Source of the DNA: Actinoallomurus sp040655075
Lineage (GTDB): Bacteria > Actinomycetota > Actinomycetes > Streptosporangiales > Streptosporangiaceae
NCBI RefSeq assembly: GCF_040655075.1
Contig: NZ_JBFAJC010000042.1
Location: forward strand, 33,371 to 97,370
Direction of reading: 5' to 3'
DNA length: 64,000 nt
Part shown: in pieces, positions 49,600-58,088 of the stretch
How positions within the stretch are numbered: position 1 is the first letter of the stretch
Layout of the letters: each line of letters opens with the position of its first letter
Made by a program: the position numbers and the translations under genes
The notes under the pieces: generated by a model
What the model saw: the letters and a program-made list of their open reading frames with translations, nothing else
Databases searched by the model: none
Told to the model about the DNA's origin: nothing

Positions 49600-50644
49600 C
49601 CGTCTCGACCGAGCCCATCCGGTCTCCGGCCCCGCGACCGGCGTGCTGATCGGCGGACTCGCCCTCGCCCTGCTCGTGGCGTCGATGGTGGCGATCTCGA
49701 TCGGCTCGGTGACGCTGCCGGTCGGTGCGGTGTGGCGGGTGATCGGAGCCCATCTGACGGGCCGGACCGGAGGGATCGATCCCCTGCGCGACCAGGTCGT
49801 CTGGGACATCCGCACGCCGCGGGTGCTGCTCGCGGCGTGCGCCGGCGCCGGCCTGAGCGTGGCCGGCGTCACCTTCCAGGCGCTCGTCCGCAACCCGCTC
49901 GCCGACCCGTACGTCCTGGGGGTCTCCTCGGGCGCCTCGCTCGGTGCCGTCCTGGTCGCCGCGCTGGGCACGACGGCATTGGGCGGCCTAGGGGTCACCG
50001 GTGCGGCGTTCGCCACCGCGCTGTTCAGCGTGCTGCTGGTCTACCTACTGGCCCAGCGCGCCGGCCGCCTGCTGGACTCACGCCTGGTGCTGGCGGGGGT
50101 CGCCGTCGGCTACCTGTGCTCAGCGGTGACGAGCTACGTCCAGCTCCAGCTCGACCCGACGCAGCTGCAGGGGCTGATGTTCTGGCTGATGGGCAGCGTG
50201 GCCGGCGGCACCTGGCACGCGCTCGTCCTGCCCGCCGCCGTGATCGCGGTGTGCGTCGCGTACCTGCTCCTGCAGACGCGCAGCCTCAACGCGCTGTCCG
50301 CCGGCGACGACGCCGCGGCCGGGCTCGGCGTCCCGGTGCAGGCGCTGCGCGTCACGCTGCTCGTCGTCGGGTCGCTGCTGACGGCCACGGTGGTCAGCGT
50401 GGCCGGCGGGATCGCCTTCGTCGGGCTGATGGTCCCGCACATGGCCCGGTTCATCGTCGGCGGCGACCACCGGCGCCTGCTGCCGGTGGCGTTGCTGCTG
50501 GGCGCGGTGTTCCTCGTCGTGGTCGACCTGGCGTCACGCACGGTGGACCGGCCGGAAGAGCTCCCGATCGGGATCTTCACCACCGCCGTGGGCGTGCCGT
50601 TCTTCCTGTGGCTGCTGCGGCGCCGGGCCGGGGGGAGGGGCTGA
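49592..50644 (+). CDS. FecCD-family ABC importer permease
   Basis: The 350-residue protein has about ten membrane helices and FecCD/BtuC hallmarks: DIRTPRVLLAACAGAGLSVAGVTFQALVRNPLADPYVLGVSSGASLGAVL, LMGSVAGGTW and GGIAFVGLMVPHMARFIVGGDHRRLLP, the L-loop that contacts the ATPase. It acts as a homodimer with the neighbouring binding protein and ATPase. ATGA-type overlaps on both sides indicate translational coupling. Confidence 0.9.
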   Translation: MPDRLDRAHPVSGPATGVLIGGLALALLVASMVAISIGSVTLPVGAVWRVIGAHLTGRTGGIDPLRDQVVWDIRTPRVLLAACAGAGLSVAGVTFQALVRNPLADPYVLGVSSGASLGAVLVAALGTTALGGLGVTGAAFATALFSVLLVYLLAQRAGRLLDSRLVLAGVAVGYLCSAVTSYVQLQLDPTQLQGLMFWLMGSVAGGTWHALVLPAAVIAVCVAYLLLQTRSLNALSAGDDAAAGLGVPVQALRVTLLVVGSLLTATVVSVAGGIAFVGLMVPHMARFIVGGDHRRLLPVALLLGAVFLVVVDLASRTVDRPEELPIGIFTTAVGVPFFLWLLRRRAGGRG

Positions 50645-51408
50645 TGCGGCTCCGGATCGCGGGCCTGTCGGCACGGGTCGACAGCCGCCCCATCCTGTCC
50701 GACGTCGAGCTGACCGCCGAGCCGGGCGAGTTCGTCGCCCTGGTCGGCCCGAACGGCAGCGGGAAGTCGACGTTGCTGCGCACGGTCTACCGCGCATTGC
50801 GGCCGACGGCCGGCGTCATCTCCCTGGACGGGGAGGACCTGTGGACGATGCGCGCCCGCCAGGCCGCCCGCCGCCGGGCGGTCGTGACCCAGCACGGCGA
50901 CGTCGACGCGGAACTGTCCGTCGCCGAGGTCGTCACGATGGGCCGGGGACCGTACAAGGGCCTCCTCGACCGGGAGAACGACACCGACCGCGCCGTCGTC
51001 CGCACCTCCCTCGAACGGGTCGGCATGGACGGGGAGGCGGGCCGGCCGTTCTCGACCCTGTCCGGCGGCGAACGCCAGCGCGTGCTGCTGGCCCGCGCCC
51101 TGGCGCAGCAGGCGCCGCTGCTGGTCCTGGACGAGCCCACCAACCACCTGGACGTCCGCGCCCAGCTGGACCTGCTGGACCTCGTCCGGGACCTGGGCCT
51201 GACACTGCTCGCGGCACTCCACGACCTGGACCACGCCGCCGCGTACGGCGACCGCGTCGTCGTGCTGGAGCAGGGCCGGATCATCGGTCACGGGCCGCCA
51301 CTGGAGGTCCTCACCCCGGAACTGATCGCCCAGGTCTTCGGCGTCCGCGCCCACATCGGCCCGCACCCCATCACCGGCCGCCCGCACATCGCCGTGGCCT
51401 CGGTGTAG
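50644..51408 (+). CDS. ABC importer ATP-binding protein (BtuD/FepC-like)
   Basis: The 254-residue ATPase has Walker A GPNGSGKST, the Q-loop in VVTQHGDVDAELSVAEVVTMGR, signature LSGGERQRV, Walker B LLVLDEPTNHLD and the switch His in LAALHDLDHAAAYGDRV. It energises uptake through the FecCD-type permease. The C-terminus carries several His residues (VRAHIGPHPITGRPHIAVASV). A long hairpin follows the stop. Confidence 0.9.
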   Translation: MRLRIAGLSARVDSRPILSDVELTAEPGEFVALVGPNGSGKSTLLRTVYRALRPTAGVISLDGEDLWTMRARQAARRRAVVTQHGDVDAELSVAEVVTMGRGPYKGLLDRENDTDRAVVRTSLERVGMDGEAGRPFSTLSGGERQRVLLARALAQQAPLLVLDEPTNHLDVRAQLDLLDLVRDLGLTLLAALHDLDHAAAYGDRVVVLEQGRIIGHGPPLEVLTPELIAQVFGVRAHIGPHPITGRPHIAVASV

Positions 51409-51412
51409 CCCC

Positions 51413-51450
51413 GTCGGTCGTGGTCCCCGCGTCAGGGGACCACGGCCGAC
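51413..51450. terminator. Strong bidirectional hairpin
   Basis: The 16 bases 51413-51428 pair with 51435-51450 with one wobble, around a 6-base loop (core CGTGGTCCCC/GGGGACCACG). It lies between the ABC ATPase stop and the end of the convergent CXC-rich peptide gene and can terminate both. Confidence 0.85.
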
Positions 51451-51469
51451 CGTCCTGAGCCGGTAGAGG

Positions 51470-51547
51470 TCAGCCGTTGCAGCCGCAGGAGCACCCCTTG
51501 GCGCAGGAGCAGCTGGATCCGTGCCCGCATGAACATCCGCTTCTCAT
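51470..51547 (-). CDS. CXC-rich metallothionein-like peptide (25 residues)
   Basis: A 25-codon minus-strand frame encodes a peptide with seven cysteines (5, 7, 13, 15, 19, 21, 23) and His9 among Gly, Ser, Lys and Asn. Four CXC pairs (CSC, CSC, CSC, CGC) overlap along its length, for example KGCSCGCNG at the end. This composition is that of a metallothionein. Each thiolate could help chelate Cu(I), Zn(II) or Cd(II). GGAGG lies 14 bases before the ATG, which is rather far. It converges on the ABC importer operon across a terminator. It is too short for routine gene calling. A modified-peptide precursor is the main alternative. Confidence 0.6.
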   Translation of the reverse strand: MRSGCSCGHGSSCSCAKGCSCGCNG

Positions 51548-51620
51548 GGACCGAGCGTGCGCCCTCCTGTCGTCGCGGACAAGGCCACATCCCGGTTACT
51601 CATGCTCCTGCCCGCGAGCA

Positions 51621-53015
51621 TCACGCGGTCGCCTCTCGGAGGCATCGGACGATGGCGTCCGCGCCCCGGTCGATGTCGTCGGTCGAGGTCAGCCACGAAC
51701 AGACGGACACCCGCATGACGGTCCGATCGTCGACGGTGGACCCGCTCAGCCAGCACGTACCCTCGTCCTGGACTCGCCGGATCACCTCTCTGGTCAGTAG
51801 GTCGGCGTCATGATTCGGCGCGGTGAACCGGACGAGGACTTGGTTGAGGACCACGTCGTTGAGGATCTCGACGCCAGGTTCGGCGGACAGCCGAGCCGCC
51901 ATATGCCGGGCGTTCGCGATGTTCCGGTCGATCAGGTCGGCCACCCCCGACCTCCCCAGCGCCCGCATGGCGGCGTAGAGCGGGACAGAGCGGGCGCGCC
52001 GCGACCACTCAGGCACAGTGTTGATCTGATCCCGCCGTTCGGAGACCTCCAGATAGTCCGCGGTGATCCGCAGCGCGGCCGCGTGAGCCTCCGGGTGCGC
52101 GACGAAGGCGACACCGCAGTCGAAGGGAACGTTCAGCCACTTGTGCGCGTCCGTGGTCCACGAGTCGGCCAGCCCCGCGCCGCGCAGCACGTGGCGGTGT
52201 TCGGCGCTGGCGAGCGCCCACAGGCCGATCGCCCCATCGACATGGACCCAGCCGTCCCGCGCGTGGACGAGTTCGCACACCTCGGCGAGCGGATCCACGG
52301 CGCCGGTGTTGATGTTCCCCGCCTGGACGCACACGATCGGCGGTCGCTCGACCTCGTCCAGTGCCTCCGCCAACGCGCCGAGGACGACGGCGCCGTTCGC
52401 GTCGCACGCGACCGGCCGCACCCGTGCACCCATGCCCAGGTAGCGCAGCGCACGGTCGATGGACGCGTGACGCTGTGCGCTGGCGATCACCGGAATACGC
52501 GGCGCTCCCCACAGCCCGTCCGCTTCGGCATCCCACCCGTGCGCGGCCAGTAGGTGGTGCCGCGCTGCGGCCAAACCCGTGAACGCGGCCATCTGGGTGC
52601 CCGTCGTGAACCCCACCGAGGTCTGGTGCGGCAGGCCGAGCAGATCGACCAGCCAGTCTGCGCAAACGTCCTCGATGACACACACCGCCGGACCGCACGA
52701 GTACAGCGTCGCGTTCTGGTCCCAGGCACTGACCAGCCAGTCGGCTGCCACGGCCACCGGTAGCGACGACCCTATGACATATCCGAAGTACCGCGGCCCC
52801 GCGCTCGCCGTCGAACCGAGTTCGCCGACCCGCGCAAGGACATCCAGCACCGTGACCGCGTCCTCGCCGCGCTCCGGAACCTTCCCGGCATCCAGCAAGC
52901 TCCGTAGCTCAGCCGGATCGACCGACGGAAAGACCGGTCGCTCAGCGACGGACGCCTGCCAGCGGGACGCATGCTCATACCCCCGCCTCAGTACCTCGGA
53001 GAACTCTCGCTCCAT
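51621..53015 (-). CDS. PLP-dependent group II decarboxylase / aminotransferase-like enzyme
   Basis: The 464-residue protein has the group II decarboxylase fold: YFGYVIGSSLPVAVAADWLVSAWDQN near the start, GFTTGTQMAAFTGLAAARHHLL, the pyridoxal-binding HVDGAIGLWAL and the Schiff-base Lys292 in WTTDAHKWLNVPFDCG. Family members decarboxylate aromatic or acidic amino acids; the exact substrate is unclear. ATG 53015 with GGAGGG four bases ahead is better than the ATG four codons upstream. It is not coupled to any neighbour. Confidence 0.85.
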   Translation of the reverse strand: MEREFSEVLRRGYEHASRWQASVAERPVFPSVDPAELRSLLDAGKVPERGEDAVTVLDVLARVGELGSTASAGPRYFGYVIGSSLPVAVAADWLVSAWDQNATLYSCGPAVCVIEDVCADWLVDLLGLPHQTSVGFTTGTQMAAFTGLAAARHHLLAAHGWDAEADGLWGAPRIPVIASAQRHASIDRALRYLGMGARVRPVACDANGAVVLGALAEALDEVERPPIVCVQAGNINTGAVDPLAEVCELVHARDGWVHVDGAIGLWALASAEHRHVLRGAGLADSWTTDAHKWLNVPFDCGVAFVAHPEAHAAALRITADYLEVSERRDQINTVPEWSRRARSVPLYAAMRALGRSGVADLIDRNIANARHMAARLSAEPGVEILNDVVLNQVLVRFTAPNHDADLLTREVIRRVQDEGTCWLSGSTVDDRTVMRVSVCSWLTSTDDIDRGADAIVRCLREATA

Positions 53016-53197
53016 GGATCCCTCCATCCTTGTCAGACGTACATCGTCCGGGGGCGTAAGCCCTCAACGCTGGCGGGAATCGGACATCACGTTCGGCCGG
53101 TGACACCGTTTCGAGCCGCTGTCGTGGTCTGGAAGCCTGCCCGGGGCATTTCCTGCGGCACGGCACCCCTGACACGGACCGCCACCGATGGGTACGC

Positions 53198-53232
53198 GGA
53201 GCCGGACCACCGGCTGCGGGCGGTCCGGCTCC
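53198..53232 (-). terminator. Hairpin downstream of the DHFR-like gene
   Basis: GGAGCCGGACC (53198-53208) and GGTCCGGCTCC (53222-53232) are perfect 11 bp complements with a 13-base loop, three bases past the end of the minus-strand gene. The remaining ~180 bases up to 53016 hold nothing recognisable except the promoter of the decarboxylase gene. Confidence 0.7.
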
Positions 53233-53235
53233 TGG

Positions 53236-53805
53236 TCACCTTCGGCGTTCGTACCGGAGGAGGACGGTCTGCGAATCGAACGTGCGCGAGCCGACGAGCG
53301 TCATGCCGATGCGGTCCTTCGGCTCCAGGAACAGTCGCTGTCCGCCGCCGAGGACGACAGGGTGGACGACGATGCAGTAGTCGTCGAGCAGGCCGAGTTC
53401 GGTCAGCGAGGCCGCGACCTCCGCGCCGCCGGTCAGCAGAATGTCCTTGCCCGGCCGCCGCTTCAGCTCCGCGACCTCCTCGGCGAGGTTCTTCCCGATG
53501 ACGCGGGCGCCCCAGCCGGCCTCCTCCAGCGTCCGGGATACCACGATCTTCTGGGTCCGCCGCCAGAACGGCGCGAACACCTTGGCGTGGTCGTCGGCCG
53601 TGGCGGGGTCGGCGTCGGCCGTCGGCCAGTGGGCGGCGAACATCTCCCACACGACGCGCCCGTACAAGAGCGTGTCGACCTGCTCGTTCATCGCCTCGGA
53701 GTACCCGAACAACTCCGGCCCGACGGCCGGCCAGTCGAACTCCCCGTTGGGCCCGGCGATGTGGCCGTCGATCGACGTGTGAACCCAGTAAATGATCTTC
53801 CGCAT
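53236..53805 (-). CDS. Dihydrofolate-reductase-like (RibD C-terminal) protein
   Basis: The 189-residue protein begins MRKIIYWVHTSIDGHIAGPNGEFDW and continues with TLLYGRVVWEMFAAHWP, KIVVSRTLEE and GKDILLTGGAEVAASLTELGLLDDYCIVVHPVVLGGGQRLF. This is the standard order of the DHFR/RibD_C superfamily, NADPH-binding with an unknown reductase substrate. GGAGCG precedes ATG 53805. It is divergent from the beta-lactamase-like gene. Confidence 0.85.
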   Translation of the reverse strand: MRKIIYWVHTSIDGHIAGPNGEFDWPAVGPELFGYSEAMNEQVDTLLYGRVVWEMFAAHWPTADADPATADDHAKVFAPFWRRTQKIVVSRTLEEAGWGARVIGKNLAEEVAELKRRPGKDILLTGGAEVAASLTELGLLDDYCIVVHPVVLGGGQRLFLEPKDRIGMTLVGSRTFDSQTVLLRYERRR

Positions 53806-53939
53806 GGCGCGCTCCTCCGCTGACCGCGGCGCCTCCATCGGGCGCCGTCACCGGAGAGTCGGAGCCACTCCCACGTTCTCGACATGCTCGAGAAAAAATG
53901 GTTGGCTCGGTCGTTCTGGTCCGGGTTACGTTGCGCCTC

Positions 53940-55004
53940 ATGGCGGACATTCAGGGCCGATGCGACGGCCGGTTCGGCAAGGTGGCAGAGACGCTGGCGG
54001 CCTCGCTGGACGCCGATGACGTGGGCGCCTCGGCGGCGGTCTTCGTCGACGGTGAGCCGGTCGTCGACATCTGGGGCGGGTACGCCGACGCGGCCCGTAC
54101 CGTGCCGTGGGAGCGCGACACCATCGCCAACGTCTGGTCCACTACCAAGACGATGACGGCGCTGTGCGCACTGATCCTGGCCGACCGCGGCGAGCTGGAT
54201 CTGGACGCGCCGGTCGCCCGCTACTGGCCCGAGTTCGCGGCCGCGGGAAAGCAGGACGTGCGGGTGCGGCACCTGCTCGGTCATACCGCGGGCCTGCCGA
54301 CCTGGGATGAGCCGATCACGGCGGCGGACCTGTACGACTGGACGACCGTCACGGCGCGGCTGGCCGAGCAGGCCCCGCAGTGGGAGCCGGGCACCGAGGC
54401 CGGCTATCACTCGATCACCTTCGGCTTCCTGGTCGGTGAGGTCGTCCGTCGCGTCACCGGGCGCAGCCCCGGCGCGTTCTTCGCCGAGGAAGTGGCCGGA
54501 CCGCTGGAGGCCGACTTCCACATCGGGCTGCCGGCCGAGCACGATGATCGGGTCGCTCCGCTGATCCCCGCGCCCGAAGGGGACAGGCCGGAAGGATTCC
54601 TGGTCGGGGTGTCCGACGCCAACACGCCTGCCTGGCGGCGCGCTGAGCTGCCCGCCATCGGCGGGTTCGGCAACGCTCGCTCCGTCGGAGCCGTGCAGTC
54701 GGTGCTGGCGTGCGGGGGTGTCGCGCGTGGCGTACGCCTGCTGTCGGAGGCCGGATGCGAGCGTGTCTTCGAGGAGCAGTACCGCGGTGAGGACCGCATC
54801 CTGGGCATGCCGATCCGCTGGGGCATGGGCTACCGGCTTGAGAACCACACGTGCTCGTGGGGCGGGTGGGGCGGCTCCGTGGCGCTCGTCGACTTCGACC
54901 ACCGGATGACGGTGTCGTACGTGATGAACCAGATCCTGTGGGACGACGGCTACACCCGGGCGCTCGGCATCGTGCTGGCCGCCTATGACGCGATCACCGC
55001 CTGA
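53940..55004 (+). CDS. Serine beta-lactamase-fold esterase / hydrolase
   Basis: The 354-residue protein has the class C-type SxxK nucleophile Ser67-Thr-Thr-Lys70 in NVWSTTKTM, a YxN-like Tyr in GYHSITFGFLVGEV and a third-motif equivalent in SWGGWGGSVALVD. There is no signal peptide, so it is probably a cytosolic EstB-type esterase rather than a penicillin-resistance enzyme. ATG 53940 agrees with the start of family similarity, though no strong ribosome-binding site precedes it. Confidence 0.8.
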   Translation: MADIQGRCDGRFGKVAETLAASLDADDVGASAAVFVDGEPVVDIWGGYADAARTVPWERDTIANVWSTTKTMTALCALILADRGELDLDAPVARYWPEFAAAGKQDVRVRHLLGHTAGLPTWDEPITAADLYDWTTVTARLAEQAPQWEPGTEAGYHSITFGFLVGEVVRRVTGRSPGAFFAEEVAGPLEADFHIGLPAEHDDRVAPLIPAPEGDRPEGFLVGVSDANTPAWRRAELPAIGGFGNARSVGAVQSVLACGGVARGVRLLSEAGCERVFEEQYRGEDRILGMPIRWGMGYRLENHTCSWGGWGGSVALVDFDHRMTVSYVMNQILWDDGYTRALGIVLAAYDAITA

Positions 55005-55119
55005 CGCGGCGGGTGCGTGAGCATCCGCCTCCACCCGAGGGCCGGCCGGAAGTTTTTACCTTTATGTCCGGTTCTGACCCTCGATGACGCGCGGTGACCT
55101 CTTGTACGATCTGCGGCAC

Positions 55120-55150
55120 TTGAGCGCATTTGCGACATTTATTCGCTCAA
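55120..55150. promoter_or_regulatory. TTGAGCG-N17-CGCTCAA inverted repeat
   Basis: Perfect 7 bp arms at 55120-55126 and 55144-55150 flank an AT-rich 17-base core. They end 24 bases before the start of the phospholipase-D-like gene. It may be an operator or a 5' leader hairpin. Confidence 0.4.
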
Positions 55151-55174
55151 GATCCCCCGTGTGCAGGAGAAACT

Positions 55175-56419
55175 GTGGCGATCTCGGTGATGGAGGCGGC
55201 TGCCGCTGCCTGTGTGGTGACCGTCGGAACCGTCGTCTCGGGTGGGGCCGCGCTCGCGGCGACCGCGGGGTCCCCGGCGGCCGTCGTCCGGCCGGCGGCC
55301 GGAGACCCCCGGAACGACGGAGCGCACGCCATCCGTACCGGGCCGATCTTCAACTCCCCGCAGGGCGGCTCCGCGAAGCGGGACGCGATCGCCGACCAGA
55401 TCGGCCGCCTGATCGCCGGGACACCCTCCGGGCAGACGATCACCATCGCGATATACCACTTCGCCAGCCTGGACACGGCCGCGCAGCTGGTGGCCGCGAA
55501 TCGCCGAGGCGTCCACGTCCAGGTGGTGCTGGACCACGAGTCCACGGCGTACGCCGCGTACCGCACGCTTCGCCGCCTGGGGCACAACACCCGCAAACGG
55601 TCGTGGGTCGTCGTGTGCCGTCGCGACCGCGGCTGCATCGGGCCGAGTTTCAACCACAACAAGTTCTTCCTGTTCTCCTCGACGCTGGGAACGCGGGACG
55701 TGGTGGTGCAGACCTCGGCCAACGCGACCGACGGTGCTCGCGACACCCAGTGGAACGACGCGCTGATCATCGAGGACGCGGGCGTCCGTGCCGGCTACCT
55801 GCGCTATTTCAACGACCTCGCCGCCCAGCACGCCACCGCCGACTACCACCGCGCCGTCCAGTCGGGGCCGTACCGGATCGACTTCTTCCCCTGGGCGAAG
55901 GGCGACCCGATCAGCGACGCCCTCGACAAGGTGTCGTGCGCGGGCGGCACGCGTCTCCGGCTCAGCCTGGGCCACTTCACGTGGGCGCCGATCGCCCAGC
56001 GGCTGTGGAAGCTCGACGACGAGGGCTGCCGCGTGCAGGTGGTGTTCGACCGGATCGGCCGGCGGGCGGCGCGCCGCATGACGAAATCGAAAGGCCGGAA
56101 CGGCGGCCCGGAGATCCGCTACCTGTCGGAGAACGCCCGCGTCTACGCGCACTCGAAGTACCTGCTGATCGACGGCGGCTACCAGGGCAAGCGGCAGAAG
56201 GTCGTCTTCACCGGCAGCAACAATTACACGGACGTCGGCTTCCACGGGCACGACGAAGCGATGATCACCATCGCGGACGGGGCTCTGGAGGACCGGTACG
56301 CCGTCAACTTCGACACGCTGTTCGGCCACGCCCATCGGGTGAAGGGCACCGGCCTGGCCTCGGTGCCGGAGGCGGTCCTGGAGCAGGACGACGGCCGCCT
56401 GACCGGCTCGGCTGAGTGA
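55175..56419 (+). CDS. Secreted phospholipase-D-fold protein
   Basis: The 414-residue protein has a signal-like hydrophobic N-terminus (MEAAAAACVVTVGTVVSGGAALAATAG) and two HKD half-sites. The first is FNHNKFFLFSS, where the usual Asp is missing; the second is a complete HSKYLLIDGG followed by FTGSNNYTDVGFHGHDEAMI. It should hydrolyse or transfer phosphodiesters outside the cell. GTG 55175 has AGGAGA just before it. Members of this secreted actinobacterial group lack known substrates. A dyad lies upstream. Confidence 0.8.
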   Translation: MAISVMEAAAAACVVTVGTVVSGGAALAATAGSPAAVVRPAAGDPRNDGAHAIRTGPIFNSPQGGSAKRDAIADQIGRLIAGTPSGQTITIAIYHFASLDTAAQLVAANRRGVHVQVVLDHESTAYAAYRTLRRLGHNTRKRSWVVVCRRDRGCIGPSFNHNKFFLFSSTLGTRDVVVQTSANATDGARDTQWNDALIIEDAGVRAGYLRYFNDLAAQHATADYHRAVQSGPYRIDFFPWAKGDPISDALDKVSCAGGTRLRLSLGHFTWAPIAQRLWKLDDEGCRVQVVFDRIGRRAARRMTKSKGRNGGPEIRYLSENARVYAHSKYLLIDGGYQGKRQKVVFTGSNNYTDVGFHGHDEAMITIADGALEDRYAVNFDTLFGHAHRVKGTGLASVPEAVLEQDDGRLTGSAE

Positions 56420-56446
56420 CCCGACCGTGTGGGACGTGTCCGGATC

Positions 56447-56560
56447 GGACGGACGCTGGTTCGGCGGCGGCCCGTACGGGTCCGGGCCGGACGGACGGTG
56501 ATTCGGTGGCGGCCCGTACGGGTCAGGTGGATGGTGGTTCGGCGGTGGCCGGGACGGGCC
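56447..56560. repeat. Three imperfect GC-rich tandem units
   Basis: A unit of about 42 bases with the core TTCGGCGGCGGCCCGTACGG starts at 56447 and again at 56489, with a shorter third copy entering the end of the MFS gene. Convergent genes end on either side (56419 and 56523). It may act as a terminator zone. Confidence 0.5.
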
Positions 56561-58088
56561 GGTCCTCGGTGGGCTCCTCGTCCGGCGTCGCGGGAGCCGG
56601 GCCGCCGACGGCGAGGCCGAGGAGGGCCGCGACCACGCACACCACGGCCGTCGCCCAGAAGACGTCGGCGTACTCGGTGTGCAGGGCGGACTTCACGGCG
56701 GCCAGGTAGGCGGCCATGCGGCGGGCGAATTCCCTGGCCGATACGCCGAGCGGCAACGGCGTGACGAGGTGCGCGGTGAGCGCATGGAAGCGGTAGAAGC
56801 CCCACGCGCTCAGGCCCGCGACGCCGAGCAGCATGCCCATCATCCGGGCGACCACGACGGCGGCCGACGCGACGCCGTGCCGTACGGCGGGGACGGAGCG
56901 GAGCGCGACCGACGACAGCGGCGCGATCACCAGGCCCAGCCCCAGGCCGGCGATGGCCAGGTCCGCGTCCACCCGTGAGACGGCGAACAGCCCCAGGTCG
57001 TAGTGGGCGGATTCGGCCCGGAGCGGCCAGGCGGCGATGCGGGCGTAACCGCCCGCGGCCACGAGCATCCCTCCGGCGACGATCCAGCGTTCGGCGACCC
57101 GCCGGGCCAGGAGTCCTCCGGCCAGGGCGGCCACCGCCAGGGGGACGAGGAAACGGGCGAGGAGGACGGCGCCGCCGGTGGAGTTCCGGCCGAAGAGCGT
57201 CTGCGCGATCAGCTGCACGTCGACCAGCGTGATCATCAGGGCCGCCCCGGAGAGCAGGCTCACCCCCAGGACGGCGAACAGGCCGCCGCGCCGCGCACCG
57301 CGCAGATCGAGCAGCCGGGTCCGGGCACGCGTCTCCCAGGCCGCGAACACGGCGATCACCACGCCACCCGCGGCGATACACGGCACGCCCCATGAGGGCA
57401 GGGCGGACCGCTGCGGATCCGGGTTGTACAGACCGGCGACCAGCAGGCCCAGCCCGGCGGCGAGCAGCAGCCCGCCGACGGCGTCGACGCGCGTCGCGGT
57501 GGACGGGCGCCCGCGAGGCACGGCCCACCACACCGCCGCCATCGCCAGCAGCGTGATCGGGATGTTGGTCCAGAAGATGCCGCGCCAGCCGATCAGGGCG
57601 GCCACGCCCGCCCCGTACAGCGGCCCGAGCACGCTGCCCAGCTCCTGCAGCGCGCCGACGCCGCCGAGGATCGCCGGGCGACGGCGTTCGTCCCACAGGT
57701 CACCCGCCAGCGCCATCGTGATCGGCAGCAAGGCCCCTCCGGCGAGCCCCTGCAGGCCACGCCCGGCGATCAGCACGGACAGCGAGCCGGCGAGTGCCGT
57801 CACGGCCGACCCCACCGCGAACCCCGCCAGACAGGCCTCCACCATGATCCGGCGGCCGAACCGGTCCGAGAGCATCCCCAGCAACGGCATGCCCGCGACG
57901 TAGCCGAGCAGGAACGCCGTGATGACCAGGCTGGCGTGCTCGATGTGGTTCACCGGCACGCCGAGATCGCCGACCATCGTCACCAGGACGGTGACCACGA
58001 CGTACGCGTCGATGGCGGCGAGCAGGACGACGACGCCGCCGACGCCGAGGGCGAGCCGCCGGGAGCCGCCCGAGTCCATGGCGGTCAC
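56523..58088 (-). CDS. MFS exporter, P55-like (14-helix DHA2 type)
   Basis: The 521-residue protein has fourteen predicted helices, motif A GMLSDRFGRR after helix 2 and the motif-C region GLAGGALLPITMALAGD. It starts at a GTG overlapping the stop of the lipoprotein gene. This gene pair, an LppX/LprG-type lipoprotein followed by a 14-helix MFS protein, is the arrangement of lprG-p55 (Rv1411c-Rv1410c) in Mycobacterium tuberculosis. There the two proteins move lipids across the envelope and contribute to drug efflux. The same joint role is likely here. Confidence 0.85.
   Translation of the reverse strand: MTAMDSGGSRRLALGVGGVVVLLAAIDAYVVVTVLVTMVGDLGVPVNHIEHASLVITAFLLGYVAGMPLLGMLSDRFGRRIMVEACLAGFAVGSAVTALAGSLSVLIAGRGLQGLAGGALLPITMALAGDLWDERRRPAILGGVGALQELGSVLGPLYGAGVAALIGWRGIFWTNIPITLLAMAAVWWAVPRGRPSTATRVDAVGGLLLAAGLGLLVAGLYNPDPQRSALPSWGVPCIAAGGVVIAVFAAWETRARTRLLDLRGARRGGLFAVLGVSLLSGAALMITLVDVQLIAQTLFGRNSTGGAVLLARFLVPLAVAALAGGLLARRVAERWIVAGGMLVAAGGYARIAAWPLRAESAHYDLGLFAVSRVDADLAIAGLGLGLVIAPLSSVALRSVPAVRHGVASAAVVVARMMGMLLGVAGLSAWGFYRFHALTAHLVTPLPLGVSAREFARRMAAYLAAVKSALHTEYADVFWATAVVCVVAALLGLAVGGPAPATPDEEPTEDRPVPATAEPPST

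Noticed and set aside
53940..55004. Beta-lactam resistance gene
   Set aside because: SxxK is present, but there is no export signal and the similarity pattern is of EstB-type esterases.
56447..56560. Repeat units as a protein-coding locus
   Set aside because: The translated frames are repeat-driven Gly/Arg/Asp strings without start signals, lying between two convergent gene ends.
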